NCBI RefSeq assembly: GCF_001499855.1
Contig: NZ_LQIK01000031.1
Coordinates: 265,017 to 329,016, forward strand
Source of the DNA: Mycobacterium sp. GA-0227b
GTDB lineage: Bacteria; Actinomycetota; Actinomycetes; Mycobacteriales; Mycobacteriaceae
DNA: 64,000 bases
Direction: 5' to 3'
The notes below the pieces were generated by a model that searched no databases, had not been told where the DNA came from, and worked only from the letters and a program-made list of their open reading frames with translations. Every line of letters starts with the position of its first letter. The stretch's first letter is position 1. This document shows positions 57,415 to 64,000 of this stretch, piece by piece. The translations under genes were made by a program, and so were the position numbers.

Positions 57415-57879
57415 CTACACCGCTCCGCTGAACCCCTGTTGCCGCCACGCCTCGTACACGGCGACCGCGGCCGCGTTCGACAGGTTCAGCGAGCGCCGGC
57501 CCGCCAGCATCGGGATCCGCAGCTGGGCGGTGATGTGCGGATCGGCCAGCGTCTCGGCGTCCAATCCGGTGGGTTCCGGCCCGAACATCAGCACATCGCC
57601 GGCCCGGTACTCGACGTCGGTGAACGAGGTCGCCGCGTGCGCGGTGAACGCGTAGACGCGCTCGGGCGCAAGCGCGGCCCACGCGGCGGCGAGGTCGCGG
57701 TGCACGGTCACCGACGCCAGGTCGTGGTAGTCGAGGCCGGCGCGGCGCAGTTTCGGTTCGGACAGGTCGAACCCCATCGGCTCGACCAGGTGCAGTTCAC
57801 ACCCGGTCGCGGCCACCATCCGGATCGCATTCCCGGTGTTGGGCGCGATGCGCGGCGCAAAGAACATCAACCTGAACAA
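57415..57879 (-). CDS. trmL: tRNA (cytidine/uridine-34-2'-O)-methyltransferase TrmL (SPOUT)
   Basis: The 154-residue protein has the SPOUT trefoil-knot motifs: P-N-T-G-N-A-I-R (motif 1), L-M-F-G-P-E-P-T-G-L (motif 2) and I-P-M-L-A-G-R-R-S-L-N-L-S-N-A (motif 3). It methylates the wobble ribose of tRNA-Leu species. The short single-domain length excludes larger SpoU enzymes. It is divergent from the methyltransferase at 57957. Confidence 0.92.
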   Translation of the reverse strand: MFRLMFFAPRIAPNTGNAIRMVAATGCELHLVEPMGFDLSEPKLRRAGLDYHDLASVTVHRDLAAAWAALAPERVYAFTAHAATSFTDVEYRAGDVLMFGPEPTGLDAETLADPHITAQLRIPMLAGRRSLNLSNAAAVAVYEAWRQQGFSGAV

Positions 57880-57956
57880 CTACGACCTCTTCAGCGTGAG
57901 AGCGCTACGACGTCACCGCCACCGGCTCGCCGACCGTCTGCTGCGATAATGCTTCC

Positions 57957-58562
57957 ATGGTCGCCCAGAGCCTCTGGATGCAGAAGGTGTCGGCGGATCC
58001 CGGGCACTCGCACTGGTACATCGAGCGCTTCCGCGCGATGGCCCGCGCCGGCGAAGATCTGGCCGGCGAGGCCCGCTTCGTCGACGCCATGGCGCCGCGC
58101 GGTGCCCACATCCTCGACGCCGGTTGTGGTCCAGGGCGGCTCGGCGGATACCTCGCCGCGGCCGGTCACCGCGTCGTCGGCGTCGACGTCGATCCGGCAC
58201 TCATCGAAGCAGCCGAACAGGACCACCCCGGCCCGCGATGGCTGGTCGGCGATCTCGCCGAGCTCGACCTGCCCGCACAGGGAATCACCGAACCGTTCGA
58301 CGTGATCGTGTCGGCAGGCAACGTGATGACGTTCCTCGCGCCGAGCACCCGGGTGCAGGTGCTTTCCCGGCTGCGTGCCCATCTGCGCGACGAGGGTCGG
58401 GCGGTGATCGGCTTCGGCGCCGGCCGCGACTACGAATTCGCCGAATTCTTCGACGACGCCGGCGCCGCGGGCTTGGCGCCCGACCTTCTGTTGTCCACCT
58501 GGGACGTTCGGCCGTTCACCGACAATTCCGACTTCCTCGTCGCGCTTCTCCGGCCGGCGTAA
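57957..58562 (+). CDS. Class I SAM-dependent methyltransferase
   Basis: The 201-residue protein has I-L-D-A-G-C-G-P-G-R-L-G-G as motif I near residues 51-63, V-V-G-V-D-V-D-P-A as the acidic strand, and V-G-D-L-A-E-L-D-L-P as motif II. An N-terminal H-S-H-W-Y-I-E-R-F-like helix precedes the core. The substrate is unknown; closest by eye are small actinobacterial methyltransferases of the UbiE-like group. It follows trmL divergently and precedes the histidine kinase operon by 268 bases. Confidence 0.85.
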   Translation: MVAQSLWMQKVSADPGHSHWYIERFRAMARAGEDLAGEARFVDAMAPRGAHILDAGCGPGRLGGYLAAAGHRVVGVDVDPALIEAAEQDHPGPRWLVGDLAELDLPAQGITEPFDVIVSAGNVMTFLAPSTRVQVLSRLRAHLRDEGRAVIGFGAGRDYEFAEFFDDAGAAGLAPDLLLSTWDVRPFTDNSDFLVALLRPA

Positions 58563-58830
58563 TCCGCAAGCCCGGGCGCCCGCATCACAATCGCGTCCCG
58601 GTATTTGCCCGAAATTCGCACAACCGCTCTGAGCTGCGATTATGAACTCTGTCTGTTCAGTAAGAATTGTGGAATCGGCTGCACATCGCTGGCATACTCG
58701 ACCAATTGCCAGGGCCAGAACGTGCCCGCCGGGGGCGGGGCAATATCGGTAGGAAATCAGTGGGAAGCCTTATGAACGATGCGCCGTTACTGAATCCCGG
58801 GCCGCCGGCCGACAGCGGGGGCGCGCGTCG
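58563..58830. other. Region upstream of the conservon kinase, with a coupled short frame
   Basis: This 268-base gap has GCATACTCG-type promoter-like sequence near 58690. A 20-codon frame (58772-58834) starting at ATG ends in a TGA that overlaps the kinase ATG at 58831. It may be a short upstream ORF that couples translation. No other coding sequence is evident. Confidence 0.4.
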
Positions 58831-61485
58831 ATGAGCGTGTTCTCCCAGCTCAAGCAGGCCGATGGCACGCTCGTGGATTTCGAGCCCCAACCGGAGCCAC
58901 CGGTAAAGCGGCCGTCGCGGTGGGCGCTGTCGAATTGGCCCGTCCGCTGGAAAGTGCTCGCGATCGTATTGGTGCCGCTGATTCTGGCCGGAACATTCGG
59001 CGGTTTGCGTATCTACGGCAGCGTGACCGAGGAATCGGATTTGCGTCGCGCCGCCGAGCGCACCGAAATGGTGCCCGCCATCGAGAGCTACATGGCCGCG
59101 CTGGAAGGCGCGATGCTGGCAACCTCCACGGGCGGGGACATCCAGGCCGCGCTGACCCGGTTCGACAGCAGCCGTCGGGAACTGCAGCGCCGGTTGGACG
59201 GCACGGACGTCGCACCCGACGTGCGTCGCGGTGTCACGACCATGATCGACGACGGTCAGGCGTTGGTGGACAAGGTCGCCTCGAACACCATCGGGCTGCG
59301 CGACACCATCCAGGCCTACGCGTTGCTGCTGCTGCCCGCCGAGGATGCGGTCACCGGATCGGTCCGGGTCGATGACGAGCGCATCCGCGCCGAGACGCTC
59401 GGCCTGTCCCGCGCGATCGGCGCCCGCGGCCAGATGACGATGCAGAAGCTGGCGCTCACCCGCGGCGCCGAGCTGCCCGAGCCCGAGCTGCGGACCGCGG
59501 TGATCGCGCTCGCGGGCACCGAGCCGTCGACGCTATTCGGGATGAGCCAGGTGCTCGGGGTGGGATCGCCGGAGGCGCAGAAGCTTCAGGCCGAGTTCGT
59601 CAAGCGGATGGCGCTGATGACCAACCCGGCAGTGCCCCTGGTCAACAACCCCGAACTGTTGGCGTCGGTGGCCGCCACCGAGCAGATCGCCCGCCAGATC
59701 ATCGACCGCATCACCACCGCGGTCACCTCCGCCGTCCAGGAGCGGGCCGACGCGCAGCGCACCACCTCGATCCGCGACGCGGCGATCATCGGCGGGGCGA
59801 TCCTGCTGGCGCTGATCATCGTGATCCTCGTGGCGCGCACGCTGGTGCGCCCGCTGCGCCGGCTACGCGACAGCGCGCTCAAGGTTGCCCACGACGACCT
59901 GACGAAGGAGATCGAGCGGGTGCGCGCGGGGGGCGACGCTCCTCCGATCACGCCGATTCCGGTGCACACCTCCGAAGAGGTCGGTCAGGTCGCGCACGCG
60001 GTGGACGAACTACACGAGCAAGCCGTCGTCCTGGCCGCTGAGCAATCGCGGCTGCAGTTGCAGGTCGGCGACATGTTCGAAACCCTCTCGCGCCGCAGCA
60101 GATCGCTGGTCGACCAGCAGTTGTCGCTGATCGACCGGCTGGAGCGCGACGAGGAAGACCCCGAGCGGCTGGAGAGCCTGTTCCGATTGGACCACCTGGC
60201 CGCCCGGATGCGCCGCAACGGTGCCAACCTTCTGGTGTTGTCGGGCGCCAGGGTGCCCCGCGAACAAGCTGAACCGGTCCCAGTATCGGCCGTCATCAAC
60301 GCCGCCGCGTCCGAGGTCGAGGACTACACCCGCGTGGTGACCGCGACCGTGCCCGACAGCGAGGTCAGCGGTGCGGTCGCCGGCGACCTGGTTCACCTGC
60401 TGGCCGAACTGCTCGACAACGCGTTGCGGTACTCCCCGCCGATCTCGCAGGTGCGGGTCTCGGCGGTGCACACGGCGAACGGCGGACTGGTCATCGAGGT
60501 CAGCGACATCGGACTGGGCATGACCGAGTCGGACCTGCGGGTCGCCAACACCCGCCTGCAGTCCGGCGGAGAGGTCGACCCGTACACGGCGCGCCACATG
60601 GGCCTTTTCGTGGTGGGCCGTCTCGCGACGCAGCACGGGCTGGTGGTCCGGTTGCGCAGCACCGTTGCGGGCGAACCGAATTCGGGCACCACCGCGGGCG
60701 TGTACGTACCCTCCGAGCTGCTCAGGCGGGCCGGCGAGCCCGATCAATTCAGCGAACCCAAGTACGCGATGCCCGCCGACGCCCACGCGGGGATCGCGAC
60801 GGCGTTGGCGCTCGACGAGGATCACCGAGAGGGGAACCGCGACGGCCGGCACGCCGAGCCGGAACACCTCAACGGGCACGCCGAGGCGCCGGTTTCGCTT
60901 CTGCCGCAACGCAACCCCGGCGCCAGTGGAATCGCCGACGTCACCGCCGCACTGCCTCCTACGCCCGTCGCCGAGCGGCCGACGGACACCTCCGAGTTCT
61001 TCGCGGCGCGGGCGCAGACGGCGAGCGACCGGGCGCCGGAACCGGAACCGTCGCGCGCTGCTGCGGTCGAACCGTCAGGGGAAGCCGCTTCGGACGACGC
61101 GATCTATCAGAGCATGCTTTCGGAGTGGCTGGTCGATCCGACTGAACTGGCCAACAGCGAGGACCTGAACTGGGAGTCCGTCTGGGACCATGGCTGGTCA
61201 GCCGCGGCCGCCGCCGACGAGGCCCCGGTCACCCGCGTCACCGACGAGGGCCTTCCGATGCGTGACCCCGGCGCCCGCCTGGTGCCGGGCGCCGCTGCCG
61301 CCGGCGACGAGGCGGTAGCATCGGCGGCTGAGTTCGGCGCTGCAGACCGAACCTCATCCGCAGGTGCGCCGCAGCGGGACCCGGAAGCCGTTCGCGCGAG
61401 CATCAGCAGCCACTTCGGCGGGGTGCATGCCGGCCGCTCGCACGCAAGAGAGACCACCGGAAACAGAGGAACAGATACCGAATGA
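58831..61485 (+). CDS. Sensor histidine kinase of the conservon type (Rv3365c-like)
   Basis: The 884-residue protein has a first membrane helix at about residues 41-60, an external domain of some 250 residues, a second helix at about 314-336 and a HAMP region. An atypical dimerisation region follows with L-F-R-L-D-H-L-A-A-R-M-R-R (His in place of a standard H-box), then an HATPase domain with L-L-A-E-L-L-D-N-A-L-R-Y-S-P and V-S-D-I-G-L-G-M. The last 230 residues are acidic and low-complexity. In Streptomyces conservons this protein pairs with roadblock, DUF742 and GTPase partners, all of which follow here. Confidence 0.88.
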   Translation: MSVFSQLKQADGTLVDFEPQPEPPVKRPSRWALSNWPVRWKVLAIVLVPLILAGTFGGLRIYGSVTEESDLRRAAERTEMVPAIESYMAALEGAMLATSTGGDIQAALTRFDSSRRELQRRLDGTDVAPDVRRGVTTMIDDGQALVDKVASNTIGLRDTIQAYALLLLPAEDAVTGSVRVDDERIRAETLGLSRAIGARGQMTMQKLALTRGAELPEPELRTAVIALAGTEPSTLFGMSQVLGVGSPEAQKLQAEFVKRMALMTNPAVPLVNNPELLASVAATEQIARQIIDRITTAVTSAVQERADAQRTTSIRDAAIIGGAILLALIIVILVARTLVRPLRRLRDSALKVAHDDLTKEIERVRAGGDAPPITPIPVHTSEEVGQVAHAVDELHEQAVVLAAEQSRLQLQVGDMFETLSRRSRSLVDQQLSLIDRLERDEEDPERLESLFRLDHLAARMRRNGANLLVLSGARVPREQAEPVPVSAVINAAASEVEDYTRVVTATVPDSEVSGAVAGDLVHLLAELLDNALRYSPPISQVRVSAVHTANGGLVIEVSDIGLGMTESDLRVANTRLQSGGEVDPYTARHMGLFVVGRLATQHGLVVRLRSTVAGEPNSGTTAGVYVPSELLRRAGEPDQFSEPKYAMPADAHAGIATALALDEDHREGNRDGRHAEPEHLNGHAEAPVSLLPQRNPGASGIADVTAALPPTPVAERPTDTSEFFAARAQTASDRAPEPEPSRAAAVEPSGEAASDDAIYQSMLSEWLVDPTELANSEDLNWESVWDHGWSAAAAADEAPVTRVTDEGLPMRDPGARLVPGAAAAGDEAVASAAEFGAADRTSSAGAPQRDPEAVRASISSHFGGVHAGRSHARETTGNRGTDTE

Positions 61486-61901
61486 CCTACCCGGCGCGAT
61501 CGACGCAGCGCGACTCGCTCGACTGGCTGGTTTCGAGATTCGCCCGCGAAGTGTCCGGAGTGTCCCACGCCGTTCTGGTGTCCGCCGACGGCCTGCTGAT
61601 GGCCGCCAGCGAGCACATCCCGACCGAACGCGCCGACCAGCTCGCGGCGGTGGCGTCCGGACTGGCCAGCCTGTCCACCGGCGCGGCGCAACTGTTCGAC
61701 GGCGGCCACGTGCTGCAGTCGGTGGTCGAGATGGAAAACGGTTACCTGCTGCTGATGCGGGTCGGCGACGGTTCGAATCTGGCCACCTTGGCGACCCGCA
61801 ACTGTGACATCGGCCAGATCGGTTACGAGATGGCGGTATTGGTCGAACGGGTGGGCACCGTCGTCCAGTCCGCTCGACGGCGCGCGCCTCAGCACTCGTG
61901 A
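61482..61901 (+). CDS. Roadblock/LC7 (MglB-like) protein
   Basis: The 139-residue protein has the roadblock fold: L-V-S-R-F-A-R-E-V-S-G-V-S-H-A-V-L-V-S-A-D as helix and first strands, then L-A-A-V-A-S-G-L-A-S-L-S-T-G. Roadblock proteins act as GTPase-activating or scaffold partners of small GTPases; the target here is presumably the MfpB-type GTPase two genes on. It overlaps the kinase stop by ATGA. Corresponds to Rv3364c. Confidence 0.9.
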   Translation: MTYPARSTQRDSLDWLVSRFAREVSGVSHAVLVSADGLLMAASEHIPTERADQLAAVASGLASLSTGAAQLFDGGHVLQSVVEMENGYLLLMRVGDGSNLATLATRNCDIGQIGYEMAVLVERVGTVVQSARRRAPQHS

Positions 61902-61908
61902 GCGGCCC

Positions 61909-62325
61909 ATGGACGATCCGGAGGGTTGGGACGAGCCTGACGAGGCGGCCGGCAGATCGCGGTGGGAACGCGATGTCGGGGAACAGCCGAGTCTCGTTCG
62001 GCCCTACATCCTGACCGCGGGCCGCACCGACTCCCGCGTCTACCTCCCGTTGGAAGCGCCGATCGAGACGCTCGACTCGGACAAGCCGACGCGATGGCCG
62101 AGCAGCGATGTGCGCGGCCAGATCCTGACCATGTGCGTCGACCGCCCGTCGGTTGCCGAGATCGCCGCGAAGTTATCCTTGCCGCTCGGCGTGGCGCGCG
62201 TGCTGATCGGGGATCTGGTGACGCAGGGTTATGTGGCGGTGCGCGGCACCTTGAGCGAGTCGACCACCATCGACGAACGACGTGAGCTGATAGGAAGGAC
62301 ACTGCGTGGCCTCAGGGCACTTTGA
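61909..62325 (+). CDS. DUF742 family protein of the conservon operon
   Basis: The 138-residue protein has the DUF742 signature V-R-P-Y-I-L-T-A-G-R-T and a winged-helix-like C-terminal half (V-A-E-I-A-A-K-L-S-L-P-L-G-V-A-R-V-L-I-G-D-L). DUF742 proteins accompany roadblock and GTPase genes and may bind DNA or the kinase. ATG 61909 is used because the longer open frame overlaps the roadblock gene. Its end overlaps mfpB by 20 bases. Confidence 0.9.
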   Translation: MDDPEGWDEPDEAAGRSRWERDVGEQPSLVRPYILTAGRTDSRVYLPLEAPIETLDSDKPTRWPSSDVRGQILTMCVDRPSVAEIAAKLSLPLGVARVLIGDLVTQGYVAVRGTLSESTTIDERRELIGRTLRGLRAL

Positions 62326-62908
62326 GGAGCGCCGGGCGCCGAACCCGTCGGGGCAGGCCGCCTCGACGAAAATCGTCATCTCCGGCGGATTCGGCGCCGG
62401 CAAGACGACGTTCGTCGGCGCGGTCTCAGAGATCATGCCGCTGCGGACGGAGGCGTTGGTGACAACGGCGTCCGCGGGCCTCGACGGCCTGGAAGCCACT
62501 CCGCAGAAGAACACCACGACGGTGGCGATGGACTTCGGCCGCATCACGCTCGCCGAGGATCTGGTTCTGTACCTGTTCGGGACGCCCGGGCAGCGCCGGT
62601 TCTGGTTCATGTGGGACGACCTGGTCCGCGGCGCGATCGGCGCGATCATCCTGGTCGATGTGCGCCGCCTGCAGGACAGCTTCGCGGCGGTCGACTTCTT
62701 CGAGGCGCGAAATCTGCCGTTCCTGATCGCGGTCAACGAGTTCGACGGTGCGCCAAGGCATCCGGCCGCGGTGGTTCGCAAGGCGCTGGCCCTGGCCGAG
62801 CACATCCCGGTGATCACCGTCGACGCTCGCGACCGGCGCTCCACCAAGGCGGCGCTGATCGCGATCACCGAGTACGCGCTCGACAGCTTGACCTCGTTGC
62901 GCGGCTGA
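62306..62908 (+). CDS. mfpB: MfpB, Ras-like GTPase of the mfp conservon
   Basis: The 200-residue GTPase has the P-loop G-G-F-G-A-G-K-T-T at residues 27-35, the switch region F-G-T-P-G-Q-R-R-F and the V-N-E-F-D base-recognition motif in place of N-K-x-D. In M. tuberculosis MfpB interacts with MfpA, and GTP loading is proposed to modulate MfpA's effect on gyrase. GTG 62306 overlaps the DUF742 gene. mfpA follows after four bases. Confidence 0.92.
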   Translation: MASGHFEERRAPNPSGQAASTKIVISGGFGAGKTTFVGAVSEIMPLRTEALVTTASAGLDGLEATPQKNTTTVAMDFGRITLAEDLVLYLFGTPGQRRFWFMWDDLVRGAIGAIILVDVRRLQDSFAAVDFFEARNLPFLIAVNEFDGAPRHPAAVVRKALALAEHIPVITVDARDRRSTKAALIAITEYALDSLTSLRG

Positions 62909-62912
62909 TCGG

Positions 62913-63476
62913 GTGAGTTCTGACGAAGAGGTCTGGACCGAACGCGAATTCGTCGGTCACGACTTCCGCGATGAGGACCTCAGCAGGCTGCGCACCGAGC
63001 GGACCGTGTTCGACGAGTGCGACTTCCGCGGTGTCGACTTCACCGAGTCCGAGCACGTCGGCTCCGCATTCCGCAACTGCCGCTTCGAGCGGGCCACGTT
63101 GCACCACAGCATCTTCCGGCAGTGCAGCATGCTCGGCTCGGTGTTCACCGAGAGCCGGTTGCGGCCGCTGACCCTGGTCGACGTCGACCTGACCTTGGCG
63201 GTCCTCGGCGGATGTGACCTGCGCGGGGTGGATCTGGCCGGGTGCCGGTTGCGCGAGGCCGGTCTCGTCGACACCGACCTGCGCAAGGCGGTGCTTCGCG
63301 GCGCGGATCTGAGCGGCGCCCGGCTGCAGAACGTCCGATTGGACGAGGCCGACCTGCGCGGCGCCCGAACGGACGCCACGTTGTGGACCACCGCGAGCCT
63401 GCGCGGCGCGAAGATCGATGTCGACCAAGCGTTGGCCTACGCCGCCGCCCACGGCCTGAACATCCACGGCGAGTGA
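62913..63476 (+). CDS. mfpA: MfpA, pentapeptide-repeat DNA-mimic gyrase modulator
   Basis: The 187-residue protein is built from pentapeptide repeats of the A(D/N)LXX type with Leu or Phe at the centre, for example C-D-F-R-G, V-D-F-T-E, A-D-L-S-G, A-R-L-Q-N and A-D-L-R-G. The repeats run from about residue 20 to 165 and form a right-handed quadrilateral beta-helix that copies B-DNA shape and charge. It binds DNA gyrase and protects against fluoroquinolones. A C-terminal helix (V-D-Q-A-L-A-Y-A-A-A-H-G) would dimerise it. It is last of the conservon operon. Corresponds to Rv3361c. Confidence 0.95.
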   Translation: MSSDEEVWTEREFVGHDFRDEDLSRLRTERTVFDECDFRGVDFTESEHVGSAFRNCRFERATLHHSIFRQCSMLGSVFTESRLRPLTLVDVDLTLAVLGGCDLRGVDLAGCRLREAGLVDTDLRKAVLRGADLSGARLQNVRLDEADLRGARTDATLWTTASLRGAKIDVDQALAYAAAHGLNIHGE

Positions 63477-63578
63477 ATCGCTGATCGAAAACAGCTGCGG
63501 CGGCAGCTATTTCCGCCATTTCGCAGGCAGTGTCAGTGGTCGACCGGATTTGTCGGTGGGTGCTGTCATGATGCGGTT

Positions 63579-64000
63579 ATGGTTTCGTTCGCTCCTTCTG
63601 GTGTTGAGGTGGATTTGAGTCGCCTCGAGCGTTTGGAGGAGTTGTTTGGGCAGTTGGAGGAGCTTTCGGGTCAGCGCAATGCCATTGATGGGCGCATCGT
63701 GGAGATCGTCGCCGAGCTTGATCACGACAACCTGTGGGGGATCACCGGGGCGCGGTCGGTCAAGGCGTTGGTGGCCTGGAAGTTGGCCATGGCCGATGCG
63801 ACGGCCAAGACGGTGGCTGCGATCGCCGATCGGTTCGAGGAGTTCCCCCGCTGCACCGCCGAAATGTCGCAGGGCCGGTTGTCGTTGGATCAGGTCGGCG
63901 TGATCGCCCAGCGCGCGGGCCACGGTTCTGATGAGCATTACGCGAAGCTGGCGTCGGTGGCCACGGTCAACCAGCTGCGCACCGCGACCAAACTCGAACC
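63579..64000 (+). CDS. DUF222 / 13E12-repeat family protein (3' truncated)
   Basis: From ATG 63579 about 140 codons are open to the window edge. The visible part begins with a helix rich in L-E-R-L-E-E-L-F-G-Q-L-E-E-L, then I-V-E-I-V-A-E-L-D and S-V-K-A-L-V-A-W-K-L, matching the DUF222 domain of 13E12 repeat proteins. These usually end in an HNH endonuclease domain, which would lie beyond the window. They are repeated many times in mycobacterial genomes, and the family is mobile or subject to recombination. Confidence 0.8.
   Translation, partial: MVSFAPSGVEVDLSRLERLEELFGQLEELSGQRNAIDGRIVEIVAELDHDNLWGITGARSVKALVAWKLAMADATAKTVAAIADRFEEFPRCTAEMSQGRLSLDQVGVIAQRAGHGSDEHYAKLASVATVNQLRTATKLE

Noticed and set aside
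1..64000. tRNA, rRNA, CRISPR, riboswitch and insertion sequence candidates
   Set aside because: No cloverleaf, repeat-spacer array, known riboswitch fold or transposase was recognised by eye; a covariance-model scan was not possible.

Overview
The window is high-GC actinobacterial DNA. Its gene order matches the chromosome core of the genus Mycobacterium (Mycolicibacterium type). Reading left to right it follows, with gaps and insertions, the block that in M. tuberculosis runs from Rv3421c (tsaB) down to Rv3361c (mfpA): tsaB-rimI-tsaD-groES-groEL1, whiB3-Rv3415c-sigD-rsdA-Rv3412, guaB2-guaB3-choD, Rv3401/Rv3400, guaA, imuA'-imuB-iunH-acrA1-htdY, dnaE2, Rv3369-Rv3368c-trmL, and Rv3365c-mfpB-mfpA. 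The Rv correspondences are from memory of that genome and no search was run. Insertions that M. tuberculosis lacks and an extra class I DAHP synthase suggest an environmental, faster-growing species. The species cannot be named from this window.

Region 1 (1-4150) holds tRNA t6A modification genes and the HrcA/CIRCE-controlled groES-groEL1 operon. Region 2 (4150-17240) is mostly accessory: a Phd/RelE-type toxin-antitoxin pair behind three stacked palindromes; an ECF41 sigma factor operon with its oxidoreductase partner and a frameshifted middle gene; an 80-bp inverted repeat; a DoxX-SnoaL fusion; a methyltransferase; a sugar-transporter-nagA operon with a palindromic operator; a DAHP synthase behind what looks like an aromatic amino acid attenuator (leader peptide with Tyr-Trp-Arg-Phe); two membrane proteins; and whiB3. 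Region 3 (17240-30510) has sigD-rsdA, purine synthesis (guaB2, guaB3, guaA), choD, phoU, a GH65 phosphorylase with its beta-phosphoglucomutase, and a CD225-type membrane protein.

Region 4 (30540-34980) is a block of MerR regulator, Baeyer-Villiger-type monooxygenase, diiron-like protein and SDR. It lies between guaA and imuA' and is bounded by 53-bp imperfect direct repeats. Region 5 (34980-47420) carries the SOS-induced translesion mutasome (imuA'-imuB, and dnaE2 about 9 kb away), each part with its own LexA box. Between them are a nucleoside hydrolase, a fatty acyl-CoA reductase, a hotdog dehydratase, a universal stress protein and an erythromycin-esterase-family enzyme. Region 6 (47420-56240) has a PepSY lipoprotein and a PucR regulator followed by a compact steroid-like catabolic operon (SnoaL-like, FadD-like, KstD-like, KshA-like). 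Then comes a TetR/amine-oxidase pair whose shared promoter carries a palindrome core also present upstream of the Region 4 SDR. Region 7 (56270-64000) is conserved core: PPOX/F420 enzyme, nitroreductase, trmL, a methyltransferase and the conservon-type operon ending in mfpA (pentapeptide gyrase DNA mimic). A 13E12/DUF222 protein is truncated by the window end.

No rRNA, tRNA, CRISPR array, insertion sequence or phage gene was recognised. The most rewarding items are the DAHP synthase leader, the flanked insertion block with its TetR-linked operator, the 26-bp iterons upstream of imuA', and the ECF41 locus with its long inverted repeat and broken gene.
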